Source: a virus
IMG/VR virus record: IMGVR_UViG_3300005861_000343
Location: 1 to 43,860 of that record
Direction: 5' to 3' (one strand)
DNA: 43,860 nucleotides
Below the pieces are notes generated by a model. It did no database searches. It saw nothing but the letters and a program-made list of their open reading frames with translations, and was not told the DNA's origin. The number at the start of each line of letters is the position of its first letter. The stretch's first letter is position 1. Made by a program: the position numbers and the translations under genes. This document shows positions 7,431 through 14,705 of the stretch, one piece after another.

Positions 7431-9485
7431 TCACGCTACGCGCCGTCGCAGCGCTTGGATCTCCGGCAACGGCTCGACCATCTTCAGGAAATCGAGATCG
7501 GACTGCGTCCGCTGCTCGCGTGGAGTGACGAGTAGCTTTTGGTAGCGCGCGACGATGGCCTCGGCCTCGGCCTCTTCGTCGTACGCGCCGCGCTTGAGTG
7601 ACAGAATCGATCGCACGGAAGCGTCGAGGCGCTCATGCTCGGCATCCGTCATCATCGGCGCGGCGGCCGCTGGTTCCCGCGCCGCCACGGCATCCGCCAC
7701 CGCGTCCAGCGTCCGCGTCCGCACTTCCTCAGCTTCCCGCGCGGGCACCAGCGTTACCGCCGTCGCCGAATCCGCATGCGCCTGCAGGTAGGCATCCGCT
7801 ACCCGGCGCAGATTGATCTTCTTCTTGAGCCGCGCGCCCTCCGCGCGATGCTCGCGCGTGAAGCGGTCCTGCGCCTCGCGCATCATCAGTGCCATCGTGC
7901 CGCGATCGATTCCCTTGCGTTCGGGATTGATTGCGACACAGACGAACTGATGGTCGCTGGAGTAGACCGCGATCTCACCGAGGTCGCGCGGGTCGAAATA
8001 CGCGTGCACCCGCTGGCCGATGTGCGCAACCAGTTCGTCGGCGATGTAATCAACACCGTCGATAGAGACGCCCTTCTTGGTGACGACGCGCAGTCCGTCG
8101 CCGCCGGGCGCCTGCGCCATCAGTTGGTCGAGCACGCGATCGTCGATGGCGCGCTTGACCGAGCGGCGGAGCAGCTCGGCCGCGACCTCATTGGGCGTAC
8201 GCCGTGCCAACTCGGAATGGGGCGCGTCGCCGTAGATGTTGCGCGCCCAGTTGTCGAGATGGGCCTGGAGCTGCTCGCCGGTGAGCGAGACCTCGAAGAT
8301 GGTGCGGTCCGTTTTACCGCGCCGCGCCGCCATCGAGAGCCGCTCGCGAATCGCCTGAGCCTGGGCCACATTCGCGCCGCGGTATCCGGGCAGGAGTGGC
8401 AGCAGGTCATGCGACATCGTGCCGTTGGCCCGCTCGATGAAGGGCTTTTGCCAGGGCGCGTACGGGAGAGACGGGTTCCAGGCGACCTCCAGCGCGGCGA
8501 GGATGCGCTGGGTATGGCGCGCGACGAACTCCTTCCCGTTGTCGCCGTGGACGGCTTCGGGGACGCCGAACTCGCGGATCCATTCGCGCAGCAGGAGTCC
8601 TACCGCGACGGATGTCACGGTTTTCGAGACGCGCCACCTGGTGGTGCGCGATGCGACGTCGATCATGCCGATGATCGCGTGGCGCCCGTCAACGCAATGG
8701 GCGTCGGCGGGCGTCGCGTCGATCTCCAGGAGCTCGCCGAAGCGCGTGATGCCGGCGGCCGCGTCCGCTACGGCGACGCGGTAGCGATTGTTGAACTCGC
8801 GCGGATTAGTCATCGCGGCCATCTCGGCGCGGTGCTCGGATGTCCACTTCCGGATGAAGCGTTGAATCTGGACTGTCGATGGTGTGGCGCCGTTGAAGCT
8901 CGGCTCGATCAGATGACGGATCTGGCGCGCCGAGAGGACAGGCTGCTGGATGACCATCGCGATGATCGACTCTTGCATATCTACAGATTGCACGACCTTC
9001 CCGCCTTTGGGTCGGCCGCGCTGGTCGATCAGACCCGCGACGCCGTCTTTGAGATAGCGCTTGACCCACCGATGGAGCGTCGGCCAGGGGGTTCCTTCGA
9101 TCGCGGCGAACTGCTTGAGCGCCGCCATCGTGGTGCCTGAGTTGGCGCGCCGGAACTCCTCGTAACGCTGCACCAGCTCGAAGCGCTGATCGAGCAGGTC
9201 CTGCTGCGCTTCGGAGAGCGCCGTGCCGAGCGGCGCGGGCGCGGCACGACCGGCCGGAGCACGGTCGCCGGCGGCGGCCAGATCGCGCGCCGGATCGATC
9301 TCGCGAGATTCGCGACGCATAAGAGCCAGCTTTTGCGCGCCGCTCAGATAGTTGATGCTGAACTCCCGATGCTCCGTGTCCCGTGGAGTCCACTTATGAC
9401 GGTTGACGTAGAGCTGAACGCCGCGCCGGGTGCGCGGCAGGCCGGGCAGGCCGGCCAGTTCTGCCACGGACAACCAGTCCTTCAT
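7431..9485 (-). CDS. A: MuA-like DDE transposase
   Basis: This 684-residue protein catalyses phage integration and replicative transposition. The N-terminus (1-60: MKDWLSVAELAGLPGLPRTR and following) is the Mu-type DNA-binding domain, followed by a helix-turn-helix region (about 95-215). The catalytic core shows LEIDATPAD (D256), VHGDNGKEF (D315) and FIERANGTM (E351), the DDE triad with normal spacing. The C-terminal part is charged and would contact MuB. The frame opens further upstream, but ATG at 9485 has GGAGG five bases ahead and starts with the family motif. It follows a small plus-strand gene in the early region. Confidence 0.96.
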   Translation of the reverse strand: MKDWLSVAELAGLPGLPRTRRGVQLYVNRHKWTPRDTEHREFSINYLSGAQKLALMRRESREIDPARDLAAAGDRAPAGRAAPAPLGTALSEAQQDLLDQRFELVQRYEEFRRANSGTTMAALKQFAAIEGTPWPTLHRWVKRYLKDGVAGLIDQRGRPKGGKVVQSVDMQESIIAMVIQQPVLSARQIRHLIEPSFNGATPSTVQIQRFIRKWTSEHRAEMAAMTNPREFNNRYRVAVADAAAGITRFGELLEIDATPADAHCVDGRHAIIGMIDVASRTTRWRVSKTVTSVAVGLLLREWIREFGVPEAVHGDNGKEFVARHTQRILAALEVAWNPSLPYAPWQKPFIERANGTMSHDLLPLLPGYRGANVAQAQAIRERLSMAARRGKTDRTIFEVSLTGEQLQAHLDNWARNIYGDAPHSELARRTPNEVAAELLRRSVKRAIDDRVLDQLMAQAPGGDGLRVVTKKGVSIDGVDYIADELVAHIGQRVHAYFDPRDLGEIAVYSSDHQFVCVAINPERKGIDRGTMALMMREAQDRFTREHRAEGARLKKKINLRRVADAYLQAHADSATAVTLVPAREAEEVRTRTLDAVADAVAAREPAAAAPMMTDAEHERLDASVRSILSLKRGAYDEEAEAEAIVARYQKLLVTPREQRTQSDLDFLKMVEPLPEIQALRRRVA

Positions 9486-9617
9486 GCATGCCTCCGCGAC
9501 CGGCAGATTCGAGGATCGCGGCCACGGCCGGCGCCACGGACTGGGCAATACCTGTGGCTGCCGGCCGCGCGTTGCCCTCCCCTTGGTGCAGGGGTGCGAC
9601 CAAAGGAGGGAGTGCAG

Positions 9618-9926
9618 ATGTCGGACTCGGCTCTGGAGCGCAGGCTGGCTAAGATCGAAAGGGAGCTATTGGAAACGCACTTTTTGCTGATCGTGCTAAT
9701 CGAGAGTATCTCGACCATCGAAGCCCTGAGAACGCACAGGCCCATCTCTAAAGCGCTCCTTCGGATGCTCGGCAGCGCGACGCGATCGGGCACTCCGAAT
9801 GCTCGGCGACTGGCTGAAGAGGTATACGAGGAGGTCTCTGGGTTTGGCGGCATGAAAGCGCTGCGCCGATCGATGAGGAGGAAGCGCGGAAGAGCTGCCG
9901 GGCCAAGCGGCAACGGCGTGAAATAG
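9618..9926 (+). CDS. plus-strand moron-like small protein in the early region
   Basis: This protein of about 102 residues is read against the surrounding early operon. ATG at 9618 has a near-ideal ribosome site (AAAGGAGGG, 9602-9610) about seven bases upstream. The N-terminal half (SALERRLAKIERELLETHFL and LIVLIESISTIEALRTH) is a helical hairpin or coiled coil, the C-terminal end is strongly basic (RRSMRRKRGRAAGPSG). The codons are less GC-rich than in neighbouring genes. These traits suit a moron: an independently expressed gene inserted between the early genes. Function unknown. A weak hairpin follows (about 9958-9975). Confidence 0.65.
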   Translation: MSDSALERRLAKIERELLETHFLLIVLIESISTIEALRTHRPISKALLRMLGSATRSGTPNARRLAEEVYEEVSGFGGMKALRRSMRRKRGRAAGPSGNGVK

Positions 9927-10041
9927 CACGCGCTCGAAACTGCGTTCCCGCCTTTTGGATCTCTCGGAGGAGATCTTCACGTCGAAGCTTCATTGGGCCA
10001 CCATCATCGATCGCAGGTCCGTTGGCGGTCCTTTCGCTCAT
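9748..10041 (-). CDS. possible ATGA-coupled early ORF opposite the moron
   Basis: This 97-residue frame starts with an ATG that overlaps the stop of the gene at 10038-10310 (ATGA), the coupling pattern used across this operon. The first 40 residues (MSERTANGPAIDDGGP and LRREDLLREIQKAGTQF) look protein-like, but the rest becomes Arg/Ser-rich and overlaps the plus-strand moron, as expected of a shadow. It may be a short real gene whose end has been overprinted, or nothing. Confidence is low. Confidence 0.3.
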   Translation of the reverse strand: MSERTANGPAIDDGGPMKLRREDLLREIQKAGTQFRARAISRRCRLARQLFRASSSSIGAALSCRQTQRPPRIPLQPVAEHSECPIASRCRASEGAL

Positions 10042-10310
10042 TGGATGAACCCTCCGACGTGGGCGCTCTTTAGGAGCGTCTCGCGCAGGCAGCGCGGGCA
10101 TATGCCATCGATTTCGTAGTCAACCGCGCCGCCCCCGGGCTTGATGTCCTCGCGCGCGGGCTTGTGGCCTTCCAATATCCAGCCATCTTCCGACGACTCG
10201 GCTCTCAGTTGATCGATGAGCGTCCGAGGTCGCAGGCATAGATCGAAAATCGCGTAGCTGCGGCCACAGCCGCAGATGATCGTGGCCTTCGTACAGGTGT
10301 GAATCTTCAC
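10038..10310 (-). CDS. small cysteine-containing hypothetical early protein
   Basis: This 90-residue protein has Cys residues at VKIHTCTKATIICGCGRSYA and a C-terminal ICPRC pair, suggesting a zinc-binding unit made from both ends. The frame extends further upstream as an Arg-rich tail; GTG at 10310 is chosen because it overlaps the preceding stop (GTGA) and begins just before the first Cys. The middle (EGHKPAREDIKPGGGAVDYE) is unremarkable. Function unknown. Confidence 0.6.
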   Translation of the reverse strand: MKIHTCTKATIICGCGRSYAIFDLCLRPRTLIDQLRAESSEDGWILEGHKPAREDIKPGGGAVDYEIDGICPRCLRETLLKSAHVGGFIQ

Positions 10311-10597
10311 AGACCGTTGGCCTCGCCATCCTGCGCCCGCGCCTCGACCAGGAACCTGGCGGCCGCGAGCCCGGTCGCCGTCAGCTCCCAGCGCCCACAG
10401 CGCTCCCTGATCAGCCACAGGCGCGAGGCGTCGAGCACCGCCGCCGAGAGACCGGCGAGGCGCGGATCTATCAGCCACGCGTCATCGTCGCAAAGCTCAT
10501 CGAAGGTAAGGCCCTCGCCGGAGTCCTCTTCGTAGAGAATGAGAATGACTGTCGGCCATTGCACTTGCCGTTCGATAATCTGAACTTCGCCGGTCAT
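10307..10597 (-). CDS. hypothetical early protein
   Basis: This 96-residue acidic protein has a beta-rich N-terminus (VQIIERQVQWPTVILILYEE) and a helical C-terminus with a winged-helix-like end (ERCGRWELTATGLAAARFL). It is coupled on both sides: the ATG overlaps the stop of the adenine methyltransferase (ATGA) and its own stop overlaps the next GTG. It could be a small DNA-binding or partner protein of the methyltransferase. No family recognised. Confidence 0.68.
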   Translation of the reverse strand: MTGEVQIIERQVQWPTVILILYEEDSGEGLTFDELCDDDAWLIDPRLAGLSAAVLDASRLWLIRERCGRWELTATGLAAARFLVEARAQDGEANGL

Positions 10598-11559
10598 GGC
10601 TGGGCCTCGCTTGCATACGGGACGAAGAGTGAGCCAATCTCGCGGAAGACGCGCGCGAACTTCTCGCGGTGGGGACCGAGATAAAAGAGCGCGCTGGGAA
10701 AGGGCGCCCCCGTCGCCAGCTTGGAGCCGTCAGCGGCACCGAAGCGCAAGCGCCCGCGGACGAAGCAGATCAGGGCCGCATCGGCGAGCTTGGAGAACCA
10801 GGCCGTATCCGTGCGCGCCGCGACCAGCGCAATCGCTTCTTCCACCTCGCCGGCTTGGAGGTCGCGCGTCAGCTTCGCCACCCAAAGCGAAACGGCATCG
10901 CCGTAGGGCGGATTCATATAGATGCGGCCCAGCCAGCGCCGCGTAAGGCCGTCATCTGTCTTGATGATGTGGTTGCGCGCGGGGACATTGGCCTGTTCGC
11001 GCCGCGCATTGCTGCAGGGGTCCAAATCGATCTCGCCGAGCACGGCGAGCACGGCCTGGACGATCTCCGGCGGCGTCAGCCATTCGTCGGAGTTGGAGGA
11101 CATCGCCGCGCCGCTTGCCAGAAAGCTGTTCGTGCTCGCGGTGCGCTTCATGCCCCGCAGGCGCTGCAGGCGCGCGTCGAACTCTTGCGCGGTCATCCGC
11201 GCGATCTGCTGCCACGCGGCCGACTGCTTCTTGGTGATGCCGAGGTCGTCGAGCGAGCAAAGTTCCGTTTTGGTACTTTGGTCGCCTCCGCGGCCGCGGC
11301 GCTCGCCCTTCTCAAATGCGACAAGCAGAAACTCGCCCGCCTTGCGCTCAGCGTGCAGGCGCGCCTCGCGCGCCAAGCTCTCTAGTTCGCGGGCCTGCGC
11401 CTCGCGGGCGTACTGCCGGATCGCTTCGATCCGATGGCGCACCTCGCGAGTTTCGGCCAGGGTCGCCGCGACGTCGATCGCGGTACGCATCTGGGTGAAA
11501 ACCTGCATTGGCTCCGCATCTAGGGCGCGCGGCCCGAGGGTGGCAACGGCGTGGGTCAC
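10594..11559 (-). CDS. fused helical domain and phage N6-adenine DNA methyltransferase
   Basis: This 321-residue protein has two parts. Residues 1-150 form a helical region with LESLAREARLHAERKAGE and LGITKKQSAAWQQIARM, a module that is often fused to phage methyltransferases and resembles a recognition or partner domain. Residues about 155-320 match the phage N-6-adenine-methyltransferase (DNA_N6_MTase) family: DEWLTPPEIVQAVL, the cofactor loop DLDPCS (about 178-183) and the catalytic NPPY (216-219). It should methylate adenine, likely against host restriction. GTG at 11559 overlaps the ner stop (GTGA). Confidence 0.88.
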   Translation of the reverse strand: MTHAVATLGPRALDAEPMQVFTQMRTAIDVAATLAETREVRHRIEAIRQYAREAQARELESLAREARLHAERKAGEFLLVAFEKGERRGRGGDQSTKTELCSLDDLGITKKQSAAWQQIARMTAQEFDARLQRLRGMKRTASTNSFLASGAAMSSNSDEWLTPPEIVQAVLAVLGEIDLDPCSNARREQANVPARNHIIKTDDGLTRRWLGRIYMNPPYGDAVSLWVAKLTRDLQAGEVEEAIALVAARTDTAWFSKLADAALICFVRGRLRFGAADGSKLATGAPFPSALFYLGPHREKFARVFREIGSLFVPYASEAQP

Positions 11560-11858
11560 CGGCGTGCTCCCTTCGCACAGGGCTTGCGTCTACGGTGGCC
11601 GCTGGGCATCAGGGGCGCGGCGTAACGCGACGGCCAAATCTGTTCGGGTCGCATTCCGAGTGCGAGCGCGATCAGGCGCTCGGCCTTCGGGTAGGGACGC
11701 TGTAACGCCTGTTGAAGAGTGCCGACCGCGTAGCCGTAATGGGCTGACAGCGCGCGCAGGCTTTTTCCGCGCTTCTTTAACGACGCGACAATGTCGGCGG
11801 GATGCATATCCTTGACATAAGCTCTCGGGTCAAATGGAATTGACTGGCGTGTCTGCAC
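11556..11858 (-). CDS. ner: Ner-like DNA-binding regulator
   Basis: This 100-residue protein matches phage Mu Ner and bacterial Nlp: MHPADIVASLKKRG, then SLRALSAHYGYAVGTLQQAL (the helix-turn-helix) and PKAERLIALALGMRPEQIWP ending in the diagnostic WPSRY. Ner represses early and repressor promoters at an operator between them. The frame opens with GTG at 11858; an ATG at 11807 has AAGGAT just upstream and would give 83 residues. Homologues keep residues before HPAD, which favours the longer form, while the promoter position favours the shorter. It is the first gene of the leftward operon. Confidence 0.9.
   Translation of the reverse strand: MQTRQSIPFDPRAYVKDMHPADIVASLKKRGKSLRALSAHYGYAVGTLQQALQRPYPKAERLIALALGMRPEQIWPSRYAAPLMPSGHRRRKPCAKGARR
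11812..11840 (+). promoter_or_regulatory. candidate rightward repressor promoter
   Basis: A perfect -35 (TTGACA, 11812-11817) is followed after 17 bases by TGGAAT (11835-11840), four of six consensus positions. A transcript would start near 11847, cross the palindrome and reach the repressor at 11915. It faces the leftward promoter, the arrangement known for the Mu repressor and early promoters. Inferred from sequence only. Confidence 0.45.
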
Positions 11859-11866
11859 AACGACAA

Positions 11867-11895
11867 ACCTTAGCGAAACATGTTTCGCTCGTCAA
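11867..11895 (-). promoter_or_regulatory. candidate leftward early promoter
   Basis: On the minus strand, TTGACG (11895-11890) is followed after exactly 17 bases by TAAGGT (11872-11867). The 17-bp spacer contains almost the whole operator palindrome, so a bound repressor would block polymerase. A start near 11860 would produce the ner-adenine methyltransferase-A-B transcript. If correct, the GTG start of Ner would be nearly leaderless and the ATG at 11807 becomes more likely. The -10 match is weak. Confidence 0.45.
11872..11889. promoter_or_regulatory. 18-bp perfect palindrome, likely Ner/repressor operator
   Basis: AGCGAAACATGTTTCGCT is a perfect 18-bp dyad between the leftward and rightward genes. 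A second half-site (CATGATTCGC, 11900-11909) matches the right arm at 9 of 10 positions and lies 21 bp further on, about two helical turns, with a weaker left arm (AAGAGACATG). This gives a tandem operator about 40 bp long. Its place between the divergent regulators is as expected for Ner or repressor binding. Confidence 0.75.
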
Positions 11896-11914
11896 GAGAC
11901 ATGATTCGCCTCCG

Positions 11915-12373
11915 ATGAAAAAAAACGATCGCGGGGACCCGGGGCTGATCGCGCGCCTGCAAGAGCTCGAAAAGGAAGAGGGAAGCTTCGCGGCTCTCTC
12001 GCGTCGCACGGACGTCCACGAGGCCGCCTTACGCAGTTACGTGCGCAAGGGGATTCGCATCCCGTCGGATAACATCCTCAAGATCGCGGACTCGATGGAC
12101 GTATCGATCGAATGGCTGGTGGCGGGCCGCGGTCCGAAGAAGTTGCCGCGCGACGAAGAGGGGCGCCCGGTGCGCCCCTTTAACGCTCGCCTGATGCGCG
12201 AAGCGGTCGAGGTGATGGAGATCCTGAGTCGGAAGGAAAAAAAAGGAGAGTACGCTCCCGAGCAGAAGGCGATCGCCGCTCTCAGGCTGTACCGGATCTG
12301 CGATGACAAGGAGCATAGCGGGGAGCGTGTATCCCGGGAAAAGATGATAGAGATCGCGAGAGCGGTAGCATGA
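11915..12373 (+). CDS. phage repressor, helix-turn-helix (CI/c-like)
   Basis: This protein of 152 residues has an N-terminal helix-turn-helix (about residues 8-60): FAALSRRTDVHEAALRSYVR then IPSDNILKIADSMDVSIEWL, a classic XRE-type domain ending in EWLVAGRG. The C-terminal half is charged and may dimerise; no peptidase motif is seen, so it is unlike LexA-type CI. It should keep the early operon off in the lysogen. The frame is open further upstream, but ATG at 11915 is chosen because it follows the operator and starts the domain. The ribosome site is weak (AAGAGA). Confidence 0.87.
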   Translation: MKKNDRGDPGLIARLQELEKEEGSFAALSRRTDVHEAALRSYVRKGIRIPSDNILKIADSMDVSIEWLVAGRGPKKLPRDEEGRPVRPFNARLMREAVEVMEILSRKEKKGEYAPEQKAIAALRLYRICDDKEHSGERVSREKMIEIARAVA

Positions 12374-12400
12374 GTTACCCACTTTGCGCGTTAGCGTGCT

Positions 12401-12550
12401 ATGGTGGCCCATCTCGGCGTCCAGGAGCACCAGGTGGGGGACGAAGATCGGCGCCCGCGCGACAGCGTTCACAAACCGGATTACAAGGCGGAGCTTCTCC
12501 AGTTGTTTGACGGGCAGCCAAAGGACCGTGCGAATCGTGGTGACCGTTGA
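12401..12550 (+). CDS. possible small ORF after the repressor
   Basis: This 49-residue frame (MVAHLGVQEHQVGDEDRRPR and onward) begins 27 bases after the repressor and ends overlapping the next gene's GTG. It is charged and soluble. There is no clear ribosome site. It fills what would otherwise be a gap of about 160 bases, and could be real, but the evidence is thin. Confidence 0.35.
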   Translation: MVAHLGVQEHQVGDEDRRPRDSVHKPDYKAELLQLFDGQPKDRANRGDR

Positions 12551-12767
12551 GGCCCCGCACGGAGATGGACCGAAGCGCGCGCCCAAAAAGAGCTGGATCG
12601 ACGAGCTGGCGCAGATCGTCCTCGACGAGGGGGCCCACCACGGGATGACCAGCGAGGAGCTGATCAGCTTGGCGGCGCAGCAGTTCGGCAAGAAAGTGTC
12701 CGCGCTGGCGGCGCTGAGTGCCGACGAACTGCAACGGTTGTACGAATCTCTCAAGCACCGGCGCTGA
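12537..12767 (+). CDS. small hypothetical protein
   Basis: This protein of about 76 residues has a helical C-terminus (SWIDELAQIVLDEGAHHGMT, SLAAQQFGKKVSALAALSAD and LQRLYESLKHRR). The track frame opens further upstream, but AAGGA (12521-12525) sits 11 bases before GTG at 12537, which is preferred. A GTG immediately after (12540) is also possible. Function unknown; it lies between the repressor and a membrane protein. Confidence 0.6.
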   Translation: MVTVEAPHGDGPKRAPKKSWIDELAQIVLDEGAHHGMTSEELISLAAQQFGKKVSALAALSADELQRLYESLKHRR

Positions 12768-12790
12768 AAAAAACGAGGAGAGGAAGATCA

Positions 12791-13411
12791 ATGGACGCGG
12801 TCGTCGGCCTGATCTTTGTTGTCGCGGCATTTGCGTGGTGGGCGTGGCTGCCGATAACGATGGCGCGGCTGAAGTTGGTCGAAAAGGACGCGCGCGAGTC
12901 CGCGAAGCTGACGGAAGACGAGAAGGAAAAGCTTCCGGCACGTCACGCCAGGGCAAAAAAGGGGCTGGCGCGAGCCTGGTGTGCGGTCGCTTCCCTAACG
13001 GTGGCATTTTGGATCGGGGTCGCGGTCGTCAGCTCCGAGAGAAGTGGCGACTTGGCTGCGACACCCACGGCGAGCGATCAGGATAATGCGCAGACCCCGC
13101 TGAGCGAGAGGCAGATCCGGGATGCACGCCTGGCGCTGTGCGCAGCGGCGGCGGACGAGTATCCGGACGTGCTGGCCGGGAAGGGTCACAAGGACGCGAT
13201 CACGCTCGCCAACCAGTATGCGGTCGGCGAGCGTGCGGGTGGCCGCGCGATTGGGCATGAGTGGGGTAGTTACGAGAACGGCGCGTGGAAGGATGGCGAC
13301 TGCCGCGCGCTCTCGGTGGCCCAGTGGGCGCCTAGCGACGGCTACGCGGGCGATCCGATCGATCTTCCGCGGGGGGCGATTTCCGTGGTCGTGAAATCCC
13401 CAGGATTCTGA
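12791..13411 (+). CDS. two-helix membrane protein, hypothetical
   Basis: This 206-residue protein has two predicted membrane segments: about residues 4-26 (VVGLIFVVAAFAWWAWLPI) and 62-82 (CAVASLTVAFWIGVAVVSS), with a charged loop between. The C-terminal part is soluble, with Cys116 and Cys170 and repeated Trp-Gly patterns (HEWGSYENGAWKDG). GAGGAGAGG lies 7 bases before the ATG. It lies upstream of the lysis genes and could be a holin or superinfection-exclusion protein; neither is supported by motif. Unknown family. Confidence 0.65.
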   Translation: MDAVVGLIFVVAAFAWWAWLPITMARLKLVEKDARESAKLTEDEKEKLPARHARAKKGLARAWCAVASLTVAFWIGVAVVSSERSGDLAATPTASDQDNAQTPLSERQIRDARLALCAAAADEYPDVLAGKGHKDAITLANQYAVGERAGGRAIGHEWGSYENGAWKDGDCRALSVAQWAPSDGYAGDPIDLPRGAISVVVKSPGF

Positions 13412-13461
13412 TCCAGTATGTTAGCGGCGGGCTTGCCGCAGCCGCGGCGTTCGTTGACCTG

Positions 13462-13490
13462 ATCAGCGGACAAATGTCCGCCCTACCGGA
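13462..13490. repeat. 29-bp palindromic repeat, copy 1
   Basis: A 29-bp unit also found at 23743-23771 with no mismatch. Its core is a perfect 16-bp inverted repeat (GCGGACA-AA-TGTCCGC) and it ends in CCCTACCGGA. It sits in the 158-base gap before the lysozyme-like gene at 13570. It could be a host-type interspersed repeat, a regulator site, or an mRNA hairpin. Confidence 0.8.
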
Positions 13491-13569
13491 GGATGGAGGG
13501 CGCGCGTAACCTCGCACGCGTGTCCATCTATGCTGCTCCTATCATAGCCACCATCGCCGGGGTGCTCCG

Positions 13570-13980
13570 ATGAGTGCCCCGGCGAACTGGTCTGAAGAGC
13601 GCGCCGCGATCCGGCGTGTCGCCGAGCGTTTTGGCGTCGATCCGCGTTTTGTCGCGGCTATCCGCAAGCAGGAAAACGGCGGTCCCGGCCGCGAGTTCGG
13701 CGTGCTGGACGGCTACGCCACCACCTACGATCTGCAGCTACAAGAATGCTGCCGCACCGTCGCCCATCGAGTGTTTATCTACCAGGCGCGCGGTCGCCTG
13801 TTCGCCTACAACGAGTCCGGGCTGACCTACAGCCGGGAGTTCTTGCACTATTTCGCGGCCATCTGGGCGCCGATCGGCGTAGCGAACGATCCCACGAATC
13901 TCAACGCGAACTGGCTGCCCGGCGTGACCCAGTTGTATGCGATGTTCACCGGCCCGAACGGCCTGGACGCCCTGGTCTGA
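13570..13980 (+). CDS. lysozyme-like endolysin / lytic transglycosylase
   Basis: This 136-residue protein begins with SEERAAIRRVAERFGVDPRF and AAIRKQENGGPGREFGV, matching lysozyme-fold muramidases and lytic transglycosylases, where the Glu after Gln in KQEN is the likely catalytic residue. The rest keeps LTYSREFLHYFAAIW and LYAMFTGPNG. It is short and has no signal peptide, so a holin would be needed for export. It starts the lysis cassette. Fold assignment rests on the pattern, not on a search. Confidence 0.72.
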   Translation: MSAPANWSEERAAIRRVAERFGVDPRFVAAIRKQENGGPGREFGVLDGYATTYDLQLQECCRTVAHRVFIYQARGRLFAYNESGLTYSREFLHYFAAIWAPIGVANDPTNLNANWLPGVTQLYAMFTGPNGLDALV

Positions 13981-13992
13981 AGGAGACGGCTC

Positions 13993-14085
13993 GTGGCGGA
14001 GATATCTGTGCCCGAGCTTTATTTACGCCGTCCCGTACGCGCTAGGGCCAAGACCTCGGCGCCTGTCGAAAGGAGAGACCCGTGA
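13993..14085 (+). CDS. tiny coupled ORF in the lysis cassette
   Basis: This 30-residue frame starts with GTG at 13993 after AGGAG (six bases upstream) and ends overlapping the next gene's GTG (GTGA, 14082-14085). It is Arg-rich (LYLRRPVRARAKTSAPVERR). The tight coupling on both sides suggests a real mini-protein or a leader that couples translation. Too short for family assignment. Confidence 0.4.
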   Translation: MAEISVPELYLRRPVRARAKTSAPVERRDP

Positions 14086-14696
14086 AGCTTAAGCATTACG
14101 TCACTCTGGCGCTCGCGTTCGTGCTCACCCTGGCGCCTCAGGCAATGACTTTCGTGCCCCCCGCTTATCGCGACCTCGCCAGTGCCGTAATGGCGCTGCT
14201 CTCCTCGATCTATCACCTTTTTCAGGCGACTCCGGCCCCGGCCGCCGCCGTCATTAAGCTGCCCGGCCGCGGCCTGACGGCCCTGTGGGTGGTGCTCGTG
14301 CTCGGCGCTCTGGCGCTCCAAAGTTGCACGTCCTCCAGTCTTGCTACGGCCGAGAGTTCCGCCGGCGAGCTGGTCAGTTACGGGATCCCCTACACCCAGG
14401 CAAAGATGACCGCCGCATGCGCGCGTCCCAGCTCGGACGTGATCGCGGCAACCGCCTGCCTCAATATGAAGACTTTCGCGGCGTTCTGCCTGGCGAACCT
14501 GCCGCAGCAGGCCCAAGGCGTCAACGCCGCGATTGGCGCGGCGGGCGCGGTGGGCGCGGCTACGGGTAATGCCGCTGTGGCGACGGGAGCGGCAGTTGCG
14601 GCGGCAGCAAACACAGCGCTCGTGCCGGCGTTCTCGGCTGCCCAATTGGCGCAGTGCGCTTCGGGCGGCTTTCCGATGGCGAGCGCGGCTCACTGA
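14082..14696 (+). CDS. membrane protein with holin-like start and lipoprotein-like middle
   Basis: This 204-residue protein begins MKLKHYVTLALAFVLTLAPQ, a membrane segment, with further hydrophobic stretch to about residue 45. A second hydrophobic segment at about 66-82 (TALWVVLVLGALALQSC) looks like a lipoprotein signal with Cys82 at the lipobox, followed by an Ala-rich domain with five further Cys. It could be a holin fused to a lipoprotein, or a spanin-type envelope protein. GTG at 14082 has AAAGGAG upstream. Exact function unknown. Confidence 0.6.
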   Translation: MKLKHYVTLALAFVLTLAPQAMTFVPPAYRDLASAVMALLSSIYHLFQATPAPAAAVIKLPGRGLTALWVVLVLGALALQSCTSSSLATAESSAGELVSYGIPYTQAKMTAACARPSSDVIAATACLNMKTFAAFCLANLPQQAQGVNAAIGAAGAVGAATGNAAVATGAAVAAAANTALVPAFSAAQLAQCASGGFPMASAAH

Positions 14697-14705
14697 GGAT
14701 TTCAG

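Noticed and set aside
7635-9140. Long plus-strand frame opposite the transposase
   Set aside because: Shadow of the DDE transposase; the composition is Arg- and Asp-rich and there is no ribosome site.
12029-12754. Minus-strand frame opposite the repressor
   Set aside because: It is antisense to a clear helix-turn-helix repressor and has no ribosome site.
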